From Miscanthus floridulus (taxonomy: Eukaryota; Streptophyta; Magnoliopsida; Poales; Poaceae): a stretch of 64,000 nucleotides of DNA. This document shows, in pieces, positions 33,945 to 44,590 of this stretch. The notes beneath the pieces are model-generated. The model made no database searches. It was given only the letters and a program-made list of their open reading frames with translations, and was not told the origin of the DNA. The stretch lies in contig NC_089585.1 of assembly GCF_019320115.1 (NCBI RefSeq), positions 142,209,600 to 142,273,599 on the forward strand. Direction: 5' to 3'. How positions within the stretch are numbered: position 1 is the stretch's first letter; every line of letters begins with the position of its first letter. The position numbers and the translations under genes were made by a program.

Positions 33945-36900
33945 TTGGCTGTGATAAAGAACATGATTGAACCTGTAATTGTGGGCTCAATCCCAGAATA
34001 TGACACAGTCACCGAGTACCTTGATAGAATAAAGAGTCAGTTCACTGGCTCTTCAAAGATATATAAAGAGTCAGTTCATTGGCTCTTCAAAGATATATAC
34101 CACTCAGCTGATGAAGCAGCTGGTGACAGATTGTTAATCTGGAAGTGGTGGCATAAGAGAGCTCATGATGCGTTGTCGAAATTATGGCATTATCGTTTAG
34201 GCCATATTTCGAGGGGGAGAATAGAAAGATAAGTTAAGAATGATATTCTTCCTCCATTAGAGCTTTCAGATTTAGAACAATGCAGAGAATGCATAAAAGG
34301 AAAGTATGTAAAGAAGATTAAGAAAGATGACAAACGAAGCGTAGGAATTTTATAGATTATTCACACAGACATCTGTGGTCATTTTCCTATAAAGAGTGTG
34401 GATGGTTATGATTCGTTCATAACATCCACAGATGATTACTCCTATTATGGCTATATTTATCCAATTAAAGAAAGAACAGAAGTATTGGATAAATTTAAGA
34501 TATTAAAGATTAAAGATAGTCAGGTCTGACCGTGGGGGAGTACTACGGTCGGCATACCCCATATGGCCAAGTTCCTAGACCTTATGCAGGGTTCTTACAG
34601 GAGAATGGCAAAGTAGCCCAGTATTCTATACCGGGTGAACCTCAGCAGAATAGAGTAGCTAAAAGAATCAATCATACCCTGATGGATATGGTGGGCAGTA
34701 TGATAAGTTACTCCACCTTACAGTTGAGTCTGTGGATGGAGGCGTTAAAAACCCCATTCATATTCTCAAAAGAGTACCAAGTAAGTCGGTGCCCAAAACG
34801 TCGTATGAGTTGTGGACCGAAAGAGTACCCTCACTAAACCACTTGCGTGTGTGTGGGGGAGCCCTGCTGAGGCTAAAGTATTTAACCCAAACATTGGGAA
34901 GTTATATCCCAAAACAATAAGTTGCCATTTGTTTGGCTACATAGAAAAGTCAAAAGGTTTTCGTTTCTACTGTCCAGAGAGACACAAAGTTTGTGGAAAC
35001 GAGACACGCTATTTTCTTAGAGGATGAAAAGATAAGGGGGAGTATGGTAGCTCGAGAAATTGACCTTGAAGTGAAGCGGGTGTATGCGCTCACTCCAATG
35101 ATTCATGAGCCAATTTTCTCACTACATGCTGTCGCTGCACCGATAGTGCAAGATACTATGGTGTCAGCACCTGTTGTTATTCCACCTGTGGCGACAATGA
35201 ATGAAAATGAGGAACCTGTTCTTCAGGATCCTATAGAACCTATTGCCACACATGAGGGGGAGCAACAACAGCCTCAAACAGAAGATGTGCCAAATGTGGA
35301 GACCCCTAGAAGGTCTCAAAGTGTTAGTAAATCAGTTATTTCTGCTAATTATGAAGTGTACAACACTAAGGAATTTTAAATGGAGGTTGATTCCACCTCT
35401 TTTGAAGAAGCCATGAGAAGTGATCATTCATCAAAGTGGCTTGAGGCCATGGAAGATGAAATGAAATCAATGAATGCCAATAGAGTTTGGGATTTGGAAA
35501 TAATTCCTAAAGGAGCCAAAACAGTAGGCTATAAATGGGTCTATAAAACAAAACTTGACTCTCAAGGGAATATAGAGAAATATAAAGCACGACTTGTGGC
35601 AAAAGGCTATATGCAAAGAGAAGGAATTGATTACAATGAGATATTTTCTCCAGTCTCATGTAAAGTTTTCTTAAGAATCATAAGGGCATTAGTGACACAT
35701 TATGATTTAGAATTACATCAGATGGATGTAAAGACAGCATTTCTCAATGGAGACTTAGAGGAAAATGTTTACATGGCACAACCGAAAGGTTTTGTCATGG
35801 AAGGAAAAGAACGAATGAGATGCCGCCTAAAGAAATCCATTTATGGATTAAAGCAAGCTTTAAGACAGTGGTACTTAAAGTTTGATCAGTCAATAAAGAA
35901 TTTTAGGTTTTAAAGAGAATGTAGAGGACAATTGTGTCTATACAAAGTTTAAGAATGGGAAGTTTATCTTCCTGGTCCTATATATGGATGATATCTTACT
36001 TGCTAGTAGTGATGTCAGTCTACAACTGGAGACAAAGAAGTTTTGTCCTCAAAACTTGATATGAAAGATCTTGGTGAAGTCTCGTTCGTTCTAGGGATTG
36101 AGATTCATCGAGATAGAAGAAAAGGGGTATTAGGACTGTCACAAAAGGTATACATAGAAAGAATCTTAAAGAAAGTGATTTAGTATGCACAAAATGTAGT
36201 CCCTCACCTGCTCCTATAGTCAAGGGCGACAGATATGTGGATTTACAATGCCCCAGGAACCAATATGAAATTAATAAAGTGAAAGGGGTTCCATATGCTT
36301 CAGCTGTCAGAAGCTTGCAACATGCTCAAGTATGTATGCGCCCTGACTTGGCATTTGTTACCGGGTTTTTACTTGGCAGATTCTAGAGTAATTCTGGAAC
36401 AGAATACTGAAATTGATAAAGAAAGTCTTACGTTATTTGCAAGGAATGAAAGGCCTCATGATGACGTATAGAAGATCTGATTGACTCCACATAGTGGGAT
36501 ATTCAGATTCTGATTATGCGAGAGTGAATACATATCCAGACGTGGATTTTCTATCATCTCGCAAAGGGGAGCTATTTCATGAAAAAGCTCAAAGCAAACT
36601 GTGACTACATCGTCCACAATGTATGACAGTTTGTAGCGTGTTATGAGGCAACGGGCAGGTGAACTGGCTAAAGAAGTTCATACCCGGTTTGAAGGTGGTT
36701 GACGACATCTATAGACCACTTAAGTTATACTGCGATTATAATCTGGCAGTACAGTATGCTCATAACATAAGTCAAGTGGTGCTGCCAAACACATTGACAT
36801 AGAGTATTATGTTGTGATAGATAAAGTCCGAGATCAAGTTATAAGTCTTGAGCATATAAGTACAGAAAAGATGCTCGCGGATCCGCTTACAAAAGGCTTA

Positions 36901-37026
36901 CCACCCAACATGTTCAGAGAACATGTAGCTAGCATGGGTTTAAGGGAAAACCTAAAATTCCTGGACAAAAGAAGGCCCAAAAATAAGTATCTATTTCAGA
37001 ACAGAGTAGTGTATTGTAGCTGTTAA
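33945..37026 (+). pseudogene. copia gag remnant, integrase, reverse transcriptase and RNase H, broken
   Basis: The gag remnant (IEPVIVGSIPEYDT, near 33967) runs directly into the GAG-pre-integrase segment LWHYRLGHISRGRIER, so most of gag and the protease are gone. Integrase fragments follow to about 35030 with stops in all frames (IHTDICGHFP is recognisable). 34993-35379 is a linker frame. 35380-35913 is a clean RVT_2 piece with GYKWVYKTK, KARLVAKGY and MDVKTAFLNGDL. A shift then leads to the catalytic YMDD at 35981-35992 in another frame. The end of RNase H (EKMLADPLTKGLPP) lies at 36814-37026. Confidence 0.9.
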
Positions 37027-37129
37027 GTTTATCGGCAATGGACCGTGACGATGAGACATGCTTTATGCGCTAATCTGTAATGGAATGAACAAAAGTAAAT
37101 GATATGAAAGTGAAAGATGGAATGAGATC

Positions 37130-37140
37130 AAGGGGGAGAA
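37130..37140 (+). other. copia polypurine tract
   Basis: AAGGGGGAGAA directly abuts the 3' LTR at 37141, the expected place for plus-strand priming. Confidence 0.85.
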
Positions 37141-37535
37141 TGTTAGTTGATCTCCACCAATAGGCCCACTTGTCTCTGCTCCCTGATCGGGGGAGCCCAA
37201 CCCTAATACGGTTGGTGGGCCCCTGTCGCACAGCACACATAAAAGGAAGGTGGGGATCAAGGCTCGAACGACGAGGTTCACTGGAGCCGCCATCCCACCC
37301 ACAGAAAACCCTAATCCGATCCTAAATAAGTGCTGCCAGCGACGGGATGTCCCACCGCACCGCTGTCGCCCCTGCAGGTCTACACCGGGCCACTGGACTT
37401 CACCTCCTCGCCACTACGACGTCTACTACACCGCGGCATCGGCATCCATGCTTGCCGATGCGCCGCAACAGAGAAAGGCGAGGAGCCTTCCTGAATCTAT
37501 GGTTACACACAGAGAGGTAATCATCGATTCTAACA
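37141..37535 (+). repeat. copia 3' LTR
   Basis: 395 bp, collinear with the 5' LTR, followed by the target duplication GTTAG. Confidence 0.93.
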
Positions 37536-38691
37536 GTTAGAACTCGCGAACTACTAATCTCAAAGAGCAGCAATAATGGATGAAGGTGGAATGATCTTAC
37601 TGTGACAAGATGAGCACCCGAGTGCAGGAGGCGGAACCCATGTACTGTGACGCCGGCGAGAGTACGTTCACTGCCCTGCACAGACCCAAAGAAGAAGACC
37701 AGAATCCCTAGGTCTTCTAAAATTAGGGGGAAATGCGAGATCAATGGAGGGGTGTAGAGCAGAGGAGAAACTGAGGTACCTGCAGTACCAGCGAAGGAAG
37801 CTTTCTCAGACGAGAAATCGATTCCAATAGAGGTGACAGCACATTTTCTGTCTAGTTCAGGGTTCCTATAGGAAAAGGTTCTAAGGCAGTGTGGCGAGGT
37901 AAATACAAAATGTGTCAAAACACCCTGTAAGCCACACATCTGGTATCCAACGATATACGATCTAAGCTTGCAGGTTTATGCCTATCGATGAGTTTGCACT
38001 AGATATTTTCTCTTCTTTAGAGTCAGCCAAAGGAGATAAGTTTGGAGATTTTTTTTTTGTTCCTATGATTCTGTTTTGCTATATCCCTTTTTTCATTTAG
38101 TTTCGATCGAATCCAGCGGAGTTTACATTCCTATGGCCGAATTTACCGTACAAATTGACGGAGAAACAACTACAAAGGCCACAAGAAACCCAGCTCAAAG
38201 TGAATGGAGAGAGCACCCCATTCTACGTGTCAATATCATATATAGTATAGTAGTAGTATACATATATCACTAAAAATACCTGAATTCACGACGAGGTAGT
38301 GTTGATAAGACAGGACATTTTCACTAAAATACACGATGCGTAGTTATCAACTACTACTAGTCGCCTGCATAGGTTTTATTAATTTTTCTTTGACTTAATG
38401 AGCGTTCTTGCATTACTGTTGTCCAGCTCAATGCAAAAATGACCGCGGAAACTATTGATTCAGGTTTTCCATTGAGCGGCTGCATGTCATCATGTTCATA
38501 ATGCATGCATTGCTGTGTTGGTGCAAATGTGCAATTCTGGGTTACAATTTACAAACCATTATTGCTTTTGTAGCTAATGCCTTTTACTTGCTTCCTGTTT
38601 TGAGATTCTCATCGAAGGGAGCATGTATTCATTTCGTTCTAATCCTGCGTCCTAAAATTTGTTTGTCACACGGAACTAGCTAGGTAGCAGC
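37536..38691. other. Spacer; exon-like segments at about 37620-37900 (minus) and PHD-gene promoter
   Basis: On the minus strand, 37690-37615 has an acceptor-like GTGCAG and a donor-like GTAAG, and a segment near 37800-37870 ends at CTGCAG/GTACC. These could be exons of a gene split by the copia element, but the frames do not join cleanly. 38000-38691 is the upstream region of the PHD gene; I see no certain TATA box. Confidence 0.35.
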
Positions 38692-41600
38692 ATGTCGTCG
38701 TCGTCGCCGGTGCCGGCAAGGCCGGAGAATGTCGCCTCCGCCCCGGCAACGGCAAGCAACACATTCCACGTGCTTAACTCCGGCGGCGGCGGCGGGGCAT
38801 ACGTGCGGCCTCCCCATGCCGCCGCGTTGCGTTCGCCACAGGTACGCCCCATCACCGGCTACGGCTTCCCAGCCACCGGCGTTGTTGCCCCCGCAAACGC
38901 TGCCATGGTGGCTCGTGCTCCCGGTGGACAACTAGGGGCGCGGATGGAGATAGTGCAGCAGCTCATGCACTTAGCTGGATGGGGTAACCTCCCGTCACCG
39001 CCACCGCCATGGCTCCACAACTACGCCGCGTTCATGTCCCCGCGAGGCCAGCTATTGCTGCTCTCCCCCTCCGCGAGGTCCCCCGGTCCTCCCATCCGAC
39101 CACCGCCGTCGTCGTTCGCCTCCGGGGCGCCAGGAGCTAGTGGGAGCAGCGTTGCCGGCCGGGGTGCCGTCGTCGTCCACGGCAGCGCTGTTTCCGGCAG
39201 GTACGGCCCCAGACCCGGAGGTGGCGGCGCAGGCCGCCGTAAACCACCAAACCTGAGGCCGCTTCAGATTATCGATGCCGCCACGATCGCCACCGGATCA
39301 GCCAGCAAGAAGAAGGCGCCGCCGGCAGCAACAGATGGCGCGGTGCAACGCCTGCCCCCTGTGCTCGCCATGCCGACCACGGTTGGAGGGGAGGTCGCCG
39401 CTGCGTCGAATGGCCGCGTCAGGAAGCGCGCGCCCAAGGAGAAGGACAAGGACAGCAGCAAGCCGGAGTCGTCCAAGAAGCCCAGGCAGAGGGCCGCCAG
39501 CAAGCAGCGACAGCGAACGGCTGGAGAGAAGGACACGGTCGCCGCCGCCGACGCGAAAAACCTCGTCGTCGAGAACCAGCCACCTGCTAGCAACGATCTT
39601 CAGATAGTCCCAGTTCTGCCGCCACCAACGCCAAGCAACAGAAGAAAGAGGAAGCAGAACGCTGCATCCTCGCCGAGCAGCGGCGGCAGGTGCAACGTGG
39701 TCGACAGGAGGAGCAGCGCGGTCGCGAAGGCGGCGGCAACGGCGAAGAAGCACACCATACTAACATGGCTGATCGACGCCGGCTTCCTGTCCGACAGGGA
39801 GAAGGTGTTCTACGTGCCAGTGGACGGCGGCGAGGGCAAGGTCGTCTCGGGCGCGGTCACCAGGACGGGAGTCCACTGCGGCTGCTGCGACGCCGTCGTG
39901 TCGCTTCCGGTGTTCGAGGCCCACGCCGGCCGCGACGACCCCGGGCAGCAGCAGCGGTCGTGGGAGAAGCTCCTGCTCGTGTCCGGCAGCTCCCTCCTGA
40001 ACCGCATGCAGGAGGCGTGGGAGAAGGAGCGGGTCAAGATCTTCCTGGTGCAGGAGAAGGCGAGGGCGGCGCTGGAGCAGGAGCAGGAGAAGAGCGCGCA
40101 GGCCAAGAGGAGGCTCCTCGCGAAGCAGAAGAAGGGAGCCGTCGAGGGGGTCATCACGTCCCCTAGAATCAGAACGAAGCTGAGGTCCGGCGAGAAGGAT
40201 TCCAGCGACGACGCCTGCGGCGTCTGCGCCGACGGTGGGGAGCTGCTGTGCTGCGACAGCTGCCCCTCCACCTTCCACCCGGCGTGCCTCGCCATGAAGG
40301 TATGCGACGCAGCAGTAGCACCAAAGCTTCGGAAATCTGAATCGATTTGCTCGCGCTGCTTGTCTGAATAAATCAATGCTAGCTAATGTTGATGCCTGAT
40401 TTCATTTCAGGTTCCAGAGGGTTCGTGGGCTTGCCACTACTGCCGATGCGTGCTGTGCATGGCAAATGATGATCAGGGCTTGTCCACATGCCAACATTGT
40501 ACTCTCAAGTGTACGCATCTCACTCACTGTCTCAATCGATCTCTTGATTTTTTTTTTTTGCCCCTGTTGTGTTTCCTGAAAAGGAACTGGTGGTGGTGAA
40601 CTGACAATGACAATGCCTCTGCAGATCATGAGATTTGCCGTCCATCCCTAAGCAATGGGCGCGGCATCGGCACATACTGTAGCGAAACCTGCAAGAAGGT
40701 AAATACTTGCTGATTTCCATTTTTTTTTGGTTTTTTTTTTTTTTTTTTGCTAGTCCTGTCATATCTGTTCTACTTGCCAACCGTACTGAAGACTCTCTTT
40801 TGATGTTTCAGGTGTCTGTTCAGTTATCAGACATGATAGGCGTAACAAACCATACTGAAGATGGTTTCTCATGGGCTCTACTGAAGATTCAGAAAGACGA
40901 GCCAGTCAGTTCACAGAACAGTCCTGTTGTTCTTGAATGCAACGTGAAGCTCGCAGTGGCTCTCGGCGTGCTGAATGAGTGCTTTAACCCAGTTAAGGAT
41001 CGACGAACTAAGATCGATATGCTCCACCAAGCTGTCTACAGCCTCGGGTAAGTTCAGTCAGACTGAAACTTCTGCATTCTTTTTTTTATGCTGCTGCTAT
41101 GATGATATAGGACTGGATCGACCCAGTTATAAGTTATAACACAGTAGCACTCTTTTTAATTCTGCATGTACTATCTTATAGAAAAGTTTTGTGCTTCAAC
41201 AGATCAGAATTCAAACGGGTAAGCTACGAAGGATTCTACACCATGATTCTGGAGAAGGATGGAGAAATCATTTCAGCAGCCCTGCTGAGGTTTGGATCGA
41301 TTCAGGGACTTTTTTATGTTTGTGCCCATTAGTAGATTATTGCAAGCTTTTTTTTTATACCCATGTAAGTTTACTTGGATTAACTTAGTAAAACCAACGG
41401 TCCAACAGCAGTAACTGCATTACTGGCTCCACTTAGTTGCATTGCTAAGTTCTCCTTTGCCCTGGTGATCACATACATTCAGGCTATCATCCCTTGCATG
41501 GCGCCAAGAATTCAAAAATTGAGGTGGGCCTAATTTAGACCGATTTATATTCACGTATGGGTCTAGGATATGGGAGTACATGTGTTCCTGCGGTTCCAGC

Positions 41601-42512
41601 CCTAGTCGTCTTTGGTTTCCATTTTCCTATGGATGTTGTACTGCAAACGAAGTCTGAAAAACTTCGCTCAGACAAAATATTTGTACTTCCAAGTCAGATA
41701 ACATGATTGCTGTGCATGCTTTGGTTTGTTTCTCTTTTTATTTACAGGATCCATGGCACAAAGGTCGCGGAGATGCCGTTCGCAGGCACACTGCCAGCTT
41801 ACCGGAAACAAGGAATGATGCGTCGGCTGGTGAACGCTGTCGAGAAGGTAGGTCTGTCTGTCTGTCTGTCAGCACGACACTGTCACCAACTCACTCACTC
41901 ACTCACTCACTCACTCACTACCGTGTCTGTCTGTCTGTCTGTCACTGTACATGTTTTTTTTTTTTTCCTTTCGAAGGTTAAACTGTTGCTCTGACTGATA
42001 ATAATACTGTATAATCGCTGTGAATGAACCAGGTGCTGGCGTCAGTGCAAGTGGAGAGGCTGGTGATGCCAGCCATATCCGCTCTAGTGGACACCTGGAA
42101 GAGGTCCTTCTCCTTCAAACCGCTAGACCCCGAGCTGAAGGAGGAAATCAGGAGGCTGAGCCTGGTGGTGATCACCGGCACCACCCTGCTCCACAAACCC
42201 GTGGCCGCCGCGCCGCCGTCTCCGTCGCCACACAAACAAACCGAAGCAGCAGCGGCGAAGAGTGGAGCAGAGCCATGGTGGTGGAAGTACACGTACGGGG
42301 CGCCGCCGCTGACGGACGACGAGCGGGCCTTCCTGGAGACTGACACGGACATGGCGCCGCTCGGCTGCAGCTTCACCGACCTGGTCACCGGCAAGGTGTC
42401 GTCCCTGCACAAGGTGCTGTGCGCGGGGAACTCGTCGCCATCGGTGCCCTGCTCCGGGTCTCCGGCAGGTCCAGGGAGCGGCGGCGGGCCGCGGCTGTCG
42501 TTCGTGCGGTGA
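38692..42512 (+). CDS. IDM1-like PHD-finger histone acetyltransferase, seven exons, 894 aa
   Basis: Exons: 38692-40299, 40411-40510, 40625-40698, 40812-41047, 41203-41289, 41748-41847, 42033-42512. All are GT-AG, and the phases sum to an intact 894-codon frame. Residues 1-340 are Pro/Ala/Gly-rich, with a basic Lys/Arg cluster suggesting nuclear import. Residues about 350-415 hold the plant-specific Tify/Jas-like segment (GVHCGCCDAVVSLPVFEAH). A C4HC3 PHD finger starts near 509 (CGVCADGGELLCCDSC) and continues across exons 2-3 with a second Cys-rich half. Exons 4-7 form a GNAT domain; LPAYRKQGMMRRL is the acetyl-CoA loop. This is the layout of Arabidopsis IDM1/ROS4, which binds chromatin and acetylates histone H3 to promote DNA demethylation. 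That role here is by family. A partial copy lies at 23495-23845. Intron 6 has TCTG and ACTC microsatellites. Confidence 0.92.
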
Positions 42513-43585
42513 GGCGAGCGCAACGGGTGCGTGCTTTGCTGTGCCGACGTGCGCTTCAGCTCTGGAAATTGTAGACGACTCTGCTAGTGTTCGTGTCAGT
42601 GTTTAATTTAGACATGCATCGGCTATTACTGTGGTTGGAAGGATCGGAGTTGATGATGATATGAGATGGTGATCCTTGCATGATGGTGCTGCATAATAAT
42701 CGGATTGCTTGCTGATGCGTTGCATTTGCATTTGCATTTGCATGCGCGTGGGAAGGGCCGGGTTTGGTTTCTTCATCAGTTTGTTTGTTCGTTGGTTCTT
42801 TTTACAAGCTTGGAGATTGGCGCTGCTGTGTGTTGCTCGACGACGAGAATATGAAATCAACGGCTAGGGATGGCGTTTCACCAGTTTTACACAAGCAGAT
42901 TAAAAAGGCCAACTCAATTCGATGCACATGCATGGATTACAAGGAGAGGCATTAGTTGTATATATTTGCAGAAAAAAAAAGACGTGATGGGTGATGACCT
43001 CAAAAGAGTGGACTCCTGCGTGCGTTTGCTTTGCTTTGCTTAACCAATACAGAGTCGTGCTCTGTGCAACAAAGTTGAGATGCTTGAATGATTGGTGGTC
43101 ATTAACAGAAGAGATGATGCTTGCATTGATTGGTGGCCATTAAGAGAAGAGACCGACATGCTCCCTTCTTACTCAATAAATCAGCTTCTAAAGTTGTTCT
43201 AAGTTAAAAATGAAAAACGTAAATGGATTTTAGAGAAAATAATATTAATATATTTATGGCACAAAATTAGATATGGATGATACATGGACGATACTACTCT
43301 TTCATATAAAATTAGTTAAATCTTCTAAAAAAATGTTAGGACATGTGCATTAATCCCATCACTGTTTTTTCCTCTTAGGGGCATGTGCCTCCATGCCCAG
43401 CGCCATTGGATGTGCATGAGATGGGTGTGCACCATCCCATACATATTCAGCGGCGAAGACAAATTTAACTTTACCTATTTGCACGCTTATATCTTGCTTG
43501 TTTGCATGTATGCAAGAGCATGTCCTCTACATTATAGCCCATGCTACTTCACCATAAACATGAAGATGATGTGTTGCCTTCTTTG
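42513..43585. other. 3' flank of PHD gene, no other gene
   Basis: It probably includes the 3' untranslated region. A TGCATT hexamer is repeated about four times at 42720-42745. A GATTGGTGGTCATTAA motif is repeated near 43091 and 43129. Nothing else is recognised. Confidence 0.5.
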
Positions 43586-44047
43586 AGGCCAGCCCCAACA
43601 CGGTGGGTGAGGCCGTTTCTATAGCTTTAATTATGTTGCCAACTCAGCAGTTTACTGAGATGGCAACACATTTTATGAGGAGAGATAAGAAAATTTGTGT
43701 CCTCGCTGAGAAACTATTTTTGAACGCTATCCAAAGAACAAAGAAACTAGCCGAATCACGTTGTGGCTTGGGTATCGTTTCCATCCGTGGGACTCACCTC
43801 GTTCGTAGGCTTACGACTATGCTCATCGTTGGAGATCCTCATGCACACAACGGTTGACCCCACCCCGATCGGATCTGGCTTGCCTCAGTCATGGCTGCCA
43901 TGAAAGTCGGTGAGGGAAGATGTAGATCTACAAGCCTACATTTAGTAGGAGCGGGAGGCACCCACGCCGCACTCGCTGCTTGGCGGCGCTCGGGCCACCC
44001 GCCACCACGCTCGCCATCGGCGCCAAGGAGCAATGCTACCAGCTGAC

Positions 44048-44132
<85 letters not shown>
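44048..44132. repeat. (GA)n microsatellite, about 85 bp
   Basis: About 42 GA units with one interruption (GAAAG) near 44066-44070. Expect length variation between individuals. Confidence 0.95.
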
Positions 44133-44135
<3 letters not shown>

Positions 44136-44184
44136 CTTGCAGGTCATCTGCTGAAATTGATATGGGGTCCACAAAAAGATATTA

Positions 44185-44590
44185 CACCCGTTTGGAAGTC
44201 GATATTGTAGCCTAGAATTGGGAATTAGAATCAGGCTACCGCAATATTGTTGTTTGGATGTACATAGAATTGAGATTTGGCATCGGAGACCCATTTCCAT
44301 GGTATTGAACTATAACTGGAAGAGCCTTATCCCAATATAGAGCCTGACCCCTGGATATTGAGTCAAATTGGACCCTGACACTCAGCACCACCACAGTCGC
44401 CCATCTCCACCTGGGCGCAGAATCCCCACCACCCGCCAGCTGCACTGCCACCTTCGTCCTCCGCCGTTAGCCACCTCCACCGCGGGGACCTTATGATTTG
44501 GTATTGTAGCCCATTTTCAATACTAGTCTGATTTGGCATTTGTACTCAATTCAATACCAGCGGTCCAATATCTACTTTCCAAACAAGACC
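44185..44590. mobile_element. PIF/Harbinger (Tourist-like) MITE, 406 bp
   Basis: Terminal inverted repeats of about 40 bp with mismatches: CACCCGTTTGGAAGTCGATA at the left, and GGTCTTGTTTGGAAAGTAGA as the reverse complement of the right end. TTA lies directly outside both ends (44182-44184 and 44591-44593), the expected duplication. A GC-rich piece of about 100 bp sits inside (44385-44490). Confidence 0.7.

Larger units (their letters stand above)
31547..37535 (+). mobile_element. Ty1/copia LTR retrotransposon, 6.0 kb, gag/protease deleted
   Basis: An exact 5-bp duplication GTTAG flanks it (31542-31546 and 37536-37540). LTRs are 404 and 395 bp, each beginning TGTTAG and ending CTAACA. A primer-binding site lies after the left LTR and a purine tract before the right LTR. 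About 12 substitutions separate the LTRs by eye (about 3%), plus a 17-bp difference near the start. The interior has a long non-coding leader, remnant gag, and a broken pol in copia order (integrase before reverse transcriptase). It is inactive on its own. Confidence 0.93.
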
